Source: an uncultured Lachnospiraceae bacterium
GTDB lineage: Bacteria > Bacillota > Clostridia > Lachnospirales > Lachnospiraceae
Assembly: GCA_902783295.1 (NCBI GenBank)
Contig: CACZQT010000075.1
Location: forward strand, 1-20,099
Reading direction: 5' to 3'
DNA length: 20,099 bases
Shown here: positions 1 through 6,526 of the stretch, one piece after another
Layout: each line of letters starts with the position of its first letter
How positions within the stretch are numbered: the stretch's first letter is position 1
Made by a program: the position numbers and the translations under genes
Notes under the pieces: model-generated
Told to the model about the DNA's origin: nothing
Seen by the model: the letters and a program-made list of their open reading frames with translations, nothing else
The model's database searches: none

Positions 1-1
1 G

Positions 2-163
2 AACGCCCGGGTGGAGAGCCTGGACTATCGGGACGAAGGAATTCTGATGACGGTAAACTGTGATGCAGTGGTTGCGGAGAAAGCAGAGAAAATGCTGGAC
101 TTCCCAGGTGGATATCATAGAGCAGACAAAGAGGAGGAGAGTAATTACGATGAGAAAGACTAA
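2..163 (+). CDS. 3' end of an unidentified upstream gene (partial)
   Basis: An open frame enters from the left edge and runs 53 codons to a TAA at 161-163. It overlaps the pyruvate kinase start by 14 bases. The visible residues begin NARVESLDYRDEGILMTV and end in an acidic tail (ADKEEESNYDEKD). The pattern of a short strand, a Tyr-Asp turn and a second strand followed by a helix loosely recalls the C-terminal domain of YigZ/IMPACT-type proteins. That is only a weak resemblance, so I give no function. The frame is judged coding because it is open to the window edge and overlaps the next gene in the way operon neighbours often do. The gene start and most of the protein lie outside the window. 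Confidence 0.5.
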   Translation, partial: NARVESLDYRDEGILMTVNCDAVVAEKAEKMLDFPGGYHRADKEEESNYDEKD

Positions 164-1565
164 AATAATCGGTACAATAGGACCTTCGAGTGAGGATCCG
201 GCAGTTTTTAAAGCGATGTGCCTGGCCGGCCTGAATGTGGCCCGCCTCAATTTTTCACATGGCAGCCATGAGGAACATCAGAAAAAGATCGACATGATCA
301 AGGCTGTCCGCGAAGAACTGAATCTTCCCATAGCTATTATGCTGGATACAAAGGGGCCGGAATACAGGATCCGTACCTTTCAGAACGGAAAGGTAGAACT
401 CAAAGACGGTGCGGATTTCACCTTTACCACCCGGGAAGTGGAAGGGGATGAAACGATTGTTTCCGTCAACTACAAAGGTCTGGCAGAGGACCTCGAAAAA
501 GGAGACCGGATCCTGGTAAACAACGGACTGGTTATTTTTGAGGTCGAGGAAATTGAAGGAACGGAGATACACTGCAAGGTGCTGACAGGGGGCGTGCTTT
601 CGGACCGCAAAAGCATGAGCTTCCCGGGGAAGGTGCTGCGCCAGGTTTATCTGAGCGAGCAGGATAAGGAAGACCTTCTTTTCGGGATTCAGAACGAAGT
701 GGATTTTGTGGCAGCCTCCTTTGTTTCCTGCAAACAGGATCTGCTGGATCTGAAGGGTTTCCTGAAAGAGCACGGCGGCGGAGATATCGAGGTCATTGCA
801 AAAATCGAGAACCGCTCCGGTGTTGATAATATAGAGAAAATCTGTACAGCCTGTGAAGGCATCATGGTCGCCCGCGGCGACCTGGGTGTAGAGGTTCCTT
901 TCGCAGAACTGCCTGCCATCCAGAAATATCTGATCACGAAATGCCGCATGATGGGGAAACGGGTGATCACTGCCACGGAAATGCTGGAAAGCATGATCAC
1001 GAACCCCAGGCCGACCCGTGCCGAGATCAGCGACGTAGCCAACGCCATTTACGACGGCACCAGTGCCATCATGCTTTCCGGGGAATCTGCTGCCGGCAGG
1101 TATCCGGTGGAATCCGTCCGCACAATGAGTGATATTGCGGAAGAAACAGAAAATCATATCGATTACAAAGGGCTGTTCCATGCCCAGGTGTTCGTGATTC
1201 ATAACCGTGTTGACGCGATTTCACATGCGGCGTGTACCATGGCTGTGGATCTTGGGGCAAAGGCGATGATCGTTACCTCCCTGAGCGGTCTGACGGTGCG
1301 CATGGTATCCCGGTTCCGCGTGCCGATCACAATTCTGGGGCTGGCTACGGAAAAGAAAGTCTGGTACAGACTGGCTTTGTCGTGGGGTGTTCTGCCCCTT
1401 CTGACGGAACATTTCCCCAGCATGGAAGTTCTGAATTTCTACGCGCTCCGGGCTGCCAAGAAAGTACTTAACCTGGAAACGGGAGATACCGTGGTTATGA
1501 CCGGGGGAAATACCACCGGGGAGAGCGGAAATACGAATATTCTCCGGATTGAATCAGCTCCGTAA
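150..1565 (+). CDS. pyk: Pyruvate kinase
   Basis: Converts phosphoenolpyruvate and ADP to pyruvate and ATP, the last step of glycolysis, in the cytoplasm. The 471-residue product has the normal length for a bacterial enzyme without the extra C-terminal PEP-utiliser domain found in some Bacilli. It opens with TKIIGTIGPSS. It has the substrate/metal segment MLDTKGPEYR, the catalytic lysine in VIAKIENRSG (about K218), the metal-binding run MVARGDLGVEVP and the signature TATEMLESM. The C-terminal third is the alpha/beta domain that often binds an allosteric effector. The open frame extends upstream to 60, but the ATG at 150 is preferred: the sequence before it does not resemble pyruvate kinase, and a GGAGGAG-like ribosome binding site (about 132-140) precedes it at normal spacing. 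The start lies inside the end of the upstream gene. No convincing T-rich terminator follows; the next promoter begins 28 bases after the stop. Confidence 0.96.
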   Translation: MRKTKIIGTIGPSSEDPAVFKAMCLAGLNVARLNFSHGSHEEHQKKIDMIKAVREELNLPIAIMLDTKGPEYRIRTFQNGKVELKDGADFTFTTREVEGDETIVSVNYKGLAEDLEKGDRILVNNGLVIFEVEEIEGTEIHCKVLTGGVLSDRKSMSFPGKVLRQVYLSEQDKEDLLFGIQNEVDFVAASFVSCKQDLLDLKGFLKEHGGGDIEVIAKIENRSGVDNIEKICTACEGIMVARGDLGVEVPFAELPAIQKYLITKCRMMGKRVITATEMLESMITNPRPTRAEISDVANAIYDGTSAIMLSGESAAGRYPVESVRTMSDIAEETENHIDYKGLFHAQVFVIHNRVDAISHAACTMAVDLGAKAMIVTSLSGLTVRMVSRFRVPITILGLATEKKVWYRLALSWGVLPLLTEHFPSMEVLNFYALRAAKKVLNLETGDTVVMTGGNTTGESGNTNILRIESAP

Positions 1566-1592
1566 GGTTCCCGGGAGCTGAGACCATATGGC

Positions 1593-1621
1593 TTGACATT
1601 TGGATTAGGTTCTTCTATCAT
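1593..1621 (+). promoter_or_regulatory. Sigma-A-type promoter of the B12 uptake operon
   Basis: A perfect -35 hexamer TTGACA (1593-1598) is separated by exactly 17 bases from TATCAT (1616-1621). Transcription would start near 1628, a few bases before the riboswitch aptamer, which places the aptamer at the 5' end of the transcript as expected. Confidence 0.75.
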
Positions 1622-1643
1622 CTATAAATGAAAATCATATAAA

Positions 1644-1787
1644 CAGCTTTTCAGGAGCGGCATTGCCGCAGCATGGAATGGGGTAGCGCCCCGCGAGCAG
1701 GTCACTGTCAGGCAGCCATGGTCTCATGACTGCCCTAGTCAGATACATGCCGGAAAGCTGCACGACTATTCCAGCGCAGTAGTTGTG
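1644..1787 (+). promoter_or_regulatory. Cobalamin (B12) riboswitch aptamer
   Basis: The closing stem P1 pairs CAGCTTTTC (1644-1652) with GGAAAGCTG (1752-1760), with one G-U pair. Inside it GGCAT (1659-1663) pairs with ATGCC (1747-1751), the end of a B12 box AGTCAGATACATGCC (1737-1751). The conserved core element GGTCACTGTC lies at 1700-1709. A GGCAG/CTGCC hairpin (1711-1715 with 1730-1734) joins core and B12 box. A short GGGG/CCCC hairpin (about 1679-1692) follows the GGAAT element. Just after P1, CACGACTA (1761-1768) pairs with TAGTTGTG (1780-1787), in the position of the regulatory stem-loop whose loop contacts the core in this class. The element follows a promoter and precedes an importer operon, so high cobalamin is expected to reduce importer expression. 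This fills most of the 351-base gap between pyk and btuF. Confidence 0.87.
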
Positions 1788-1830
1788 AAACAGACAGGGA
1801 TCCGAATATCCGGGAAATCTGTTTTGTTTT
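1788..1830 (+). terminator. Hairpin with T-rich tail in the riboswitch leader (possible first terminator)
   Basis: AAACAGA (1788-1794) pairs with TCTGTTT (1818-1824), enclosing a smaller GGAT/ATCC pairing (1798-1801 with 1808-1811). The 3' arm runs into TTTTGTTTTT. It could be an upstream terminator or an alternative fold of the expression platform. The stem is AT-rich and has internal loops, so termination here is less certain than at the next hairpin. Confidence 0.35.
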
Positions 1831-1833
1831 TAC

Positions 1834-1869
1834 GCGCCTGGGATCAGCTGCAGGCGCTTTTCCTTTTTC
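1834..1869 (+). terminator. Rho-independent terminator, riboswitch expression platform
   Basis: GCGCCTG (1834-1840) and CAGGCGC (1851-1857) form a perfect 7-bp GC-rich stem, followed at once by TTTTCCTTTTT. It lies between the cobalamin aptamer and the first gene of the uptake operon. The simplest reading is transcriptional control: ligand-bound aptamer favours this terminator. The competing antiterminator is not obvious by eye. Confidence 0.8.
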
Positions 1870-1916
1870 TGTGAAGCTGCACTGTTTCAGGACTGCTGTA
1901 CAGAAAGGAGACCAAA

Positions 1917-2897
1917 ATGAAAAACCGGAAAATGAGAGCAATCGCCATGATGACAGGTGTGTTCGCGGCAGCCGTTATGATGGCAGGGTTCAGTGGAAGA
2001 GCCCTGGCTGCAGAGACAGAGGCGAAGGAATCCGGAGCTGCCGTGACGGTAACGGATATGAAAGGCCGTGAAATTACCCTTGAAGAGCCTGCAACCCGGG
2101 TTGTAGCACTTTCCGCAGCGGACTGCGAAATACTTTATGCTGTTGGAGCCGGGGACCTGCTGGTGGGACGCGGGGAATATTGTGATTATCCCGCTGAAGT
2201 ATGGGATGTCCCTTCGGTACAGTCCGGGATGGGAACCAATATTGAGCAGATCATTGCTCTGGAGCCGCAGGTCCTTCTGATGAGTTCCATGGCACAGACG
2301 ACGGAACAGGTAACTCAGCTGGAAGAAGCAGGGGTTCATGTGGTCGTGTCAGACGCGCAGGATATTGAAGGAGTATATACTTCGGTACGTATGATCGGTG
2401 CCCTCCTGGGCAAGGATGCGGAAGCCGAAGCAGTTGTTGCGGAAATGCAGGAAAAACTGGCTGCACTGGCGGAAGCCGCTCCGGAAAATGAAGGGAAAAC
2501 GATTTATTTTGAGGTATCCCCTCTGGAGTACGGGCTCTGGGCTGCCGGAAACGGAACCTTCATGAATGAGGTGGCGGAGCTGCTGGGGCTTACGAACATT
2601 TTCGCGGATGTAGACGGCTGGGCACAGGTTTCGGAAGAAGAAGTGATCGCCAGGAATCCTGACTACATCGTGACTATCTCCATGTATTTCGGAGAAGGAC
2701 CTACTCCGGAAGAAGAGATTATGGGACGTGCAGGCTGGGATGTGATCACCGCAGTTCAGACGCAGGGAATTCTGAACCTCCCGAACAATGAACTGTCCCG
2801 TCCGGTTCCCCGTCTGGCGGACGGCGCGAAGATGCTTGAGGACTTCATCAGCGGCGCAGCGGAAGAGGAAGAAGCAGAAGAAAAACCTGCGGCCTGA
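1917..2897 (+). CDS. btuF: Cobalamin/corrinoid ABC transporter substrate-binding protein (BtuF-like)
   Basis: Extracytoplasmic binding protein of the FecB/BtuF family, which captures the ligand and hands it to the BtuC-type permease. The 326-residue product has a basic N-terminus (MKNRKMR), a hydrophobic signal segment (about residues 8-24), and then the typical domain start VTDMKGREITLEEPATRVVAL. Family features include the IEQIIALEPQVLL stretch and a final RAGWDVITAV segment; the C-terminus is a Glu-rich tail (EEEEAEEKPAA). The signal segment reads M-A-G-F-S-G where a lipoprotein would have L-A-G-C-S-G, so the lipidation cysteine is absent. An ALA-A site at residues 29-32 could serve signal peptidase I instead. 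The ATG at 1917 follows a GAAAGGAG site (1903-1910). Family members carry B12, haem or siderophores; the riboswitch upstream is the reason for choosing corrinoid. Confidence 0.85.
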   Translation: MKNRKMRAIAMMTGVFAAAVMMAGFSGRALAAETEAKESGAAVTVTDMKGREITLEEPATRVVALSAADCEILYAVGAGDLLVGRGEYCDYPAEVWDVPSVQSGMGTNIEQIIALEPQVLLMSSMAQTTEQVTQLEEAGVHVVVSDAQDIEGVYTSVRMIGALLGKDAEAEAVVAEMQEKLAALAEAAPENEGKTIYFEVSPLEYGLWAAGNGTFMNEVAELLGLTNIFADVDGWAQVSEEEVIARNPDYIVTISMYFGEGPTPEEEIMGRAGWDVITAVQTQGILNLPNNELSRPVPRLADGAKMLEDFISGAAEEEEAEEKPAA

Positions 2898-2930
2898 CGC
2901 AGTATTTCAGGATAGTCAGGACAGGGAGAC

Positions 2931-2962
2931 AATGAGGGGGACAGGGTACGGTCCCCCTCATT
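2931..2962 (+). repeat. Perfect 12-bp stem-loop between btuF and btuC
   Basis: AATGAGGGGGAC (2931-2942) and GTCCCCCTCATT (2951-2962) are exact inverted copies around an 8-base loop. No T-run follows, so it is not a classical terminator. It could stabilise the upstream btuF message or attenuate the distal genes. Its GGGAC...GTCCC core is shared with other gaps in this window (9187, 11429 and 12474). Confidence 0.7.
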
Positions 2963-2983
2963 TACGAAAGACAGGATTTCAGC

Positions 2984-4051
2984 ATGCCGGTGAAGGAAAA
3001 AGGGAATGAAAACAGTATCAGAAAAGCCCGCAGGACGTACGGGCTCTTTGTGTATCTCTTTTTTGCCGGGATTACTCTGCTTACCTTCCTTCTGTGCGTC
3101 TCCACCGGGAGCGTTCCTGTACCGGCCGGGGAGACAGCCCGAATGCTTCTGCGGGCGGTTCTGCGTCAGGACCAGCCTCAGACGGCTTTTACATCCATTA
3201 TTCTTTCTTCCAGGCTCCCCCGCGTTCTGTGTGTAGCCCTTACCGGGGCAGCTCTTTCTGTGAGCGGCACAGCCATGCAGGGGCTGCTGAAAAACCCTCT
3301 GGCAGACGGTTCCACCCTGGGCGTATCCAGCGGAGCCAGTCTGGGAGCAGCAGCAGCCATCGCTTTTGATATAACCCTTCCGTCCCTGCCTTTTGCAGGT
3401 ACCTTTGTCCTGGCTGTGGTTTTTGCTTTCCTGTCCCTGCTTATAACACTGGCTATTGCCTGGAAAATGGATCATTCTCTTTCTACCAATACCATAATTC
3501 TGGTTGGTGTGGTGTACGCTATGCTGGTCAACAGTATATTGAGCCTGGTGGTTACCTTTGCTTCCGATAAAGTGAAAAATATCACCTTCTGGACCATGGG
3601 ATCCCTGGCTGGAGCCGGATACAGCGGAGCGCTTGTCCTGTCCGTTTCTCTGGCGGCGGGAGGGATCATCCTGTTCCGCTTTGCGGGGGAATTGAACGCC
3701 TTTGCCATCGGGGAGGACAACGCCAGAAACATCGGCGTCGATGTGAGGCGGGTGCGCTGGATCATTCTGGCTGCCGTTTCCCTGATGACCGGCATCTGTG
3801 TCGCAGTCGGCGGGAGCATTGCGTTTGTGGGACTGGCCGCGCCTCATATTGTAAGGCGTATTACGGGACCGAATCATTACCGTCTGCTTCCGGCAGCTGC
3901 TTTTGGAGGTGCTGTATTTCTGATGCTCTGTGATCTGGCAGCCCGGATGATTCTGAATCCTGTCCAGCTGCCGATCGGCGTTGTGACGTCCATGGTAGGT
4001 TCTGTTCTCTTTATCGGCATTTTCTACCGGGGAAGAAAGGGGCAGGTGTGA
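2984..4051 (+). CDS. btuC: Cobalamin/corrinoid ABC transporter permease (FecCD/BtuC family)
   Basis: Membrane subunit that forms the import channel, probably as a homodimer. The 355-residue product is hydrophobic throughout after a basic cytoplasmic N-terminus, consistent with the nine to ten transmembrane helices usual in the FecCD family. Recognisable segments are LSSRLPRVLCVALTGAALS near the first third, GLLKNPLADGSTLGVSSGA, and the highly conserved IAFVGLAAPHIVRRITGP followed by HYRLLPAAAFGGA, which contains the cytoplasmic loop contacting the ATPase. The protein ends with the typical VTSMVGSVLFIGIFYR helix. The ATG at 2984 has only a modest AGGA (2973-2976) upstream; an in-frame GTG lies at 2990. 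The gene is 86 bases after btuF and one base before the ATPase gene, which supports a common transcript under the cobalamin riboswitch. Confidence 0.9.
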   Translation: MPVKEKGNENSIRKARRTYGLFVYLFFAGITLLTFLLCVSTGSVPVPAGETARMLLRAVLRQDQPQTAFTSIILSSRLPRVLCVALTGAALSVSGTAMQGLLKNPLADGSTLGVSSGASLGAAAAIAFDITLPSLPFAGTFVLAVVFAFLSLLITLAIAWKMDHSLSTNTIILVGVVYAMLVNSILSLVVTFASDKVKNITFWTMGSLAGAGYSGALVLSVSLAAGGIILFRFAGELNAFAIGEDNARNIGVDVRRVRWIILAAVSLMTGICVAVGGSIAFVGLAAPHIVRRITGPNHYRLLPAAAFGGAVFLMLCDLAARMILNPVQLPIGVVTSMVGSVLFIGIFYRGRKGQV

Positions 4052-4052
4052 T

Positions 4053-4913
4053 ATGAACCAGTCTGCCGGAAATACTTTTTCAAACAACTCCCCGATGCTG
4101 GAAGTCCGGGGACTGTCTGTTTCCTACGGAGAAAAACAGGCACTGAAGGCGCTGGATTTCAGCATACAGGAAGGGGAATGGTGGATACTGGCCGGACCGA
4201 ACGGATCCGGCAAGACCACTCTGGTGAATGCCGTGACCCGCGGCGTTCCATCCACCGGGACAATCCGCTGGAGAGGGAAGAATCTCCGGAATATGAATTC
4301 CAGGGAAATGGCCGGACATATCGGTGTACTGGCGCAGAACCGGTCGGTGGATGTGTCCTTTTCTGTCGGGGAAGTGGTGCAGATGGGATGTTACGCGCAT
4401 TCCACCGGATGGTTCGGAAAGCTGTTCCGGAATGACAGGGGGAACAAAGAAAGCAGCAGGCAGGGACGAAGCATCCCGGCATCCTGTTTTTCGGAGGAAA
4501 GAGCCGTGGAAGATGCCCTGAAAGCAGTGGGCTTATCGGAAATGGCGGACCGCTCCATTCTGGAGCTTTCCGGCGGCGAACTTCAGCGGGTATTTCTGGC
4601 GCAGGTTTTCGCACAGGATCCGGAGCTGCTGATTCTGGATGAGCCGGCCAACCATCTGGACCTGGTATACCAGAAGCAGATTTTTGAACTCCTCGCGGAA
4701 TGGATCAGGACACCGGGGCGGGCAATTCTTACCGTCGTGCATGATCTGAGCCTGGCTCTGGCTTTTGGGCAGAAAGGTATTCTGATGTCGGAAGGAAAAG
4801 CGGCCGCTTCCGGGGATGTACGGGAAGTTCTGTCCCGGGACCATCTTCAGGCAGTGTACGGGATGGATGTTCATTCCTGGATGCGGAAAATGCTGGGACA
4901 GTGGGATGAGTGA
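4053..4913 (+). CDS. btuD: Cobalamin/corrinoid ABC transporter ATP-binding protein
   Basis: Cytoplasmic ATPase that powers the BtuC-type permease. In the 286-residue product, Walker A is GPNGSGKT (residues 48-55), the Q-loop glutamine lies in VLAQNRS, the ABC signature is LSGGE (172-176), Walker B is LLILDEPANHLDL (Asp196, Glu197), and the switch histidine is in VVHDLSLA. All catalytic elements are intact. A polar stretch of roughly 20 residues (about 128-150, RNDRGNKESSRQGRSIPAS) lies in the helical subdomain between the Q-loop and the signature and looks longer than in typical FecE/BtuD proteins. The start is one base after the permease stop, with a G-rich AAAGGGGC site before it, implying coupled translation. 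An in-frame ATG at 4095 would trim 14 unremarkable residues. A terminator follows the gene. Confidence 0.9.
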   Translation: MNQSAGNTFSNNSPMLEVRGLSVSYGEKQALKALDFSIQEGEWWILAGPNGSGKTTLVNAVTRGVPSTGTIRWRGKNLRNMNSREMAGHIGVLAQNRSVDVSFSVGEVVQMGCYAHSTGWFGKLFRNDRGNKESSRQGRSIPASCFSEERAVEDALKAVGLSEMADRSILELSGGELQRVFLAQVFAQDPELLILDEPANHLDLVYQKQIFELLAEWIRTPGRAILTVVHDLSLALAFGQKGILMSEGKAAASGDVREVLSRDHLQAVYGMDVHSWMRKMLGQWDE

Positions 4914-4920
4914 ACAGAGG

Positions 4921-4948
4921 GCAGTCCGTCAGAGGACTGTCTTTTCTG
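4921..4948 (+). terminator. Probable terminator after the B12 uptake operon
   Basis: CAGTCC (4922-4927) pairs with GGACTG (4934-4939) around a 6-base loop, followed by TCTTTTCT. It begins 9 bases after the btuD stop and sits before the next promoter. The stem is short and the T-tract interrupted, so efficiency may be moderate. Confidence 0.6.
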
Positions 4949-4983
4949 CTTCTGCACATATAGTATTTTGTAAAAGGGGCATC

Positions 4984-5012
4984 TTGATTTTCCAATGACA
5001 CTCCTGTATTAT
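4984..5012 (+). promoter_or_regulatory. Sigma-A-type promoter for the miaB-mutS-mutL-miaA unit
   Basis: TTGATT (4984-4989) is separated by 17 bases from TATTAT (5007-5012), with AT-rich sequence continuing downstream. It lies between the btuD terminator and miaB in a 157-base gap that is clearly more AT-rich than the flanking genes. A start near 5019 would leave a leader of about 50 bases. Confidence 0.6.
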
Positions 5013-5070
5013 ATATTAGTTCAAGACTTATTCCGCCCAATCACAATATTTGACATAAAGGATACAGACC

Positions 5071-6522
5071 ATGCTTGATACATTGAACCTGGATACTATA
5101 GATCCGAACTCCAGACTGCCGGAAAACGAGCCGATGCGGCAGTTTGTTTTTATGGCGAAGTGCCGGGAAATCCTGAGAGAAAAGGAACAGAGACTAGGCC
5201 GTCCTCTGAAGGCTTCTCTTCAGGCTTTCGGCTGCCAGATGAGTGCAAATGACGTGCAGACGCTGACGGGAATCGCGAAACAGATCGGCTTTGAGGAAGC
5301 GGATTCGGAAGAAGCGGATCTGGTGCTTTATAATACTTGCACCGTCCGGGAAAACGCGAATGAAAGAATTTACGGCCGCCTGGGGCACCTGCACAGCCTG
5401 AAGAAAAAGAATCCGGACATGGTGATCGCCATCAGCGGCTGTATGATGCAGGAAGAGACGGAGATTGAAACCATAAAGAAGGTGTATCCTTTTGTGGATC
5501 TGGTGTTCGGCACGCATAATGTCTATAAATTCGCCGAACTTCTTTATACGGTCTGGACGACGGGTAAAATGGTGGTCGATGTCTGGAAGGATTCACCGCT
5601 GATTGTTGAAAACCTGCCGGTACAGAGGAAATATCCGTTCAAAACAGGAGTGAACATTTCCTTTGGCTGCGACAACTTCTGCACGTACTGCATCGTCCCC
5701 TATGTGAGAGGCCGGGAGAAGAGCAGAACGCCGGAAAGCATCCTGGAAGAGATCAGAAGACATGCGGACAGCGGTGCCGTGGAAATCATGCTTCTGGGAC
5801 AGAACGTGAATTCCTACGGGAAAGGGCTGGAGACCCCCTGCTCCTTCCCGGAACTGCTGCGGCGTGTGGAAGAGATCGACGGGATCGAGCGCATCCGCTT
5901 TATGACATCCCACCCGAAGGATCTGTCGGATGAGCTCATCCAGGTGATGAAAGAATCGGATAAAATCGCCAGGCATCTGCACCTTCCGATGCAGTCCGGC
6001 AGTACGGAGATTCTGAAAAAGATGAACCGCCGTTATACCAAGGAACAGTATCTGGAGCTTGCCGGGAAGGTGCGGCGGGAAATACCGGACATGGCGATTA
6101 CCACCGACATCATCGTCGGCTTCCCGGGAGAAACGGAAGAAGACTTTGAAGATACCATGGACGTTGTACGTCAGGTACGTTTTGAAGGCGCCTTTACTTT
6201 TATTTATTCAAGAAGAACCGGTACCCCGGCCGCTAAATGGGAGCAGGTTCCGCAGCAGGTGATCCAGCCCCGCTTTGACCGCCTTCTGAAGGAAGTTCAG
6301 ACCATTGCCGCAGAAAAATGCGCGCTGGGCACCGGCAAGGTGGAAAAGGTCCTGGTGGAATCCCTGGATTCACACGATGAGAAGATGCTGTCCGGGCGGC
6401 TTTCCAACAATATGATGGTACATTTTCCCGGACCCTCCTGCCTGATCGGGCAGATGGTTCCCGTGCATATTACAGAAGCACACGGCTTTTATTACATAGG
6501 TGAAATGTGGAAGGGACGTTAA
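5071..6522 (+). CDS. miaB: tRNA (N6-isopentenyladenosine(37)-C2)-methylthiotransferase MiaB
   Basis: Radical-SAM enzyme that adds a methylthio group to i6A37, giving ms2i6A37 in tRNAs that read codons starting with U. The 483-residue product has an N-terminal extension of about 45 residues, then the UPF0004 domain with its three cluster-binding cysteines: C55 in FGCQMSAND, C90 in NTCTVRENA and C124 in SGCMMQ. The radical-SAM CxxxCxxC follows at C200, C204 and C207 (GCDNFCTYC). Further family motifs are PYVRGREKSR, LGQNVNSYG and HLPMQSGS. The last 60 or so residues fit the RNA-binding TRAM domain. The N-terminal spacing and NSYG motif favour MiaB over the related MtaB and RimO. An AAAGGA site (5057-5062) supports the ATG at 5071. 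Its substrate is made by MiaA, encoded further down the same strand. Confidence 0.95.
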   Translation: MLDTLNLDTIDPNSRLPENEPMRQFVFMAKCREILREKEQRLGRPLKASLQAFGCQMSANDVQTLTGIAKQIGFEEADSEEADLVLYNTCTVRENANERIYGRLGHLHSLKKKNPDMVIAISGCMMQEETEIETIKKVYPFVDLVFGTHNVYKFAELLYTVWTTGKMVVDVWKDSPLIVENLPVQRKYPFKTGVNISFGCDNFCTYCIVPYVRGREKSRTPESILEEIRRHADSGAVEIMLLGQNVNSYGKGLETPCSFPELLRRVEEIDGIERIRFMTSHPKDLSDELIQVMKESDKIARHLHLPMQSGSTEILKKMNRRYTKEQYLELAGKVRREIPDMAITTDIIVGFPGETEEDFEDTMDVVRQVRFEGAFTFIYSRRTGTPAAKWEQVPQQVIQPRFDRLLKEVQTIAAEKCALGTGKVEKVLVESLDSHDEKMLSGRLSNNMMVHFPGPSCLIGQMVPVHITEAHGFYYIGEMWKGR

Positions 6523-6526
6523 CATT

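Noticed and set aside
255..1202. Minus-strand open frame (315 codons) over pyk
   Set aside because: It lies wholly inside a well-conserved pyruvate kinase gene; its translation has no family features and no credible upstream signals.
1554..1581. TCAGCTCC/GGAGCTGA hairpin spanning the pyk stop as a terminator
   Set aside because: The 8-bp stem is real, but the following sequence (GACCATATGG) has no T-tract, so I do not call a terminator.
2756..4087. Long minus-strand open frame (443 codons) over btuC
   Set aside because: It is antisense to a clear FecCD permease. Its translation is rich in Gln, Arg, Gly and His with no recognisable domain, as expected of a shadow frame.
5050..5055. TTGACA just before miaB as a -35 box
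   Set aside because: A matching -10 would fall inside the start of miaB, and the AAAGGA ribosome binding site follows directly. The 4984-5012 promoter fits better.
6500..6526. GTG at 6500 as the mutS start
   Set aside because: It overlaps miaB, has no ribosome binding site and adds nine residues outside MutS homology; ATG 6527 has a well-placed GGAAGGGA.
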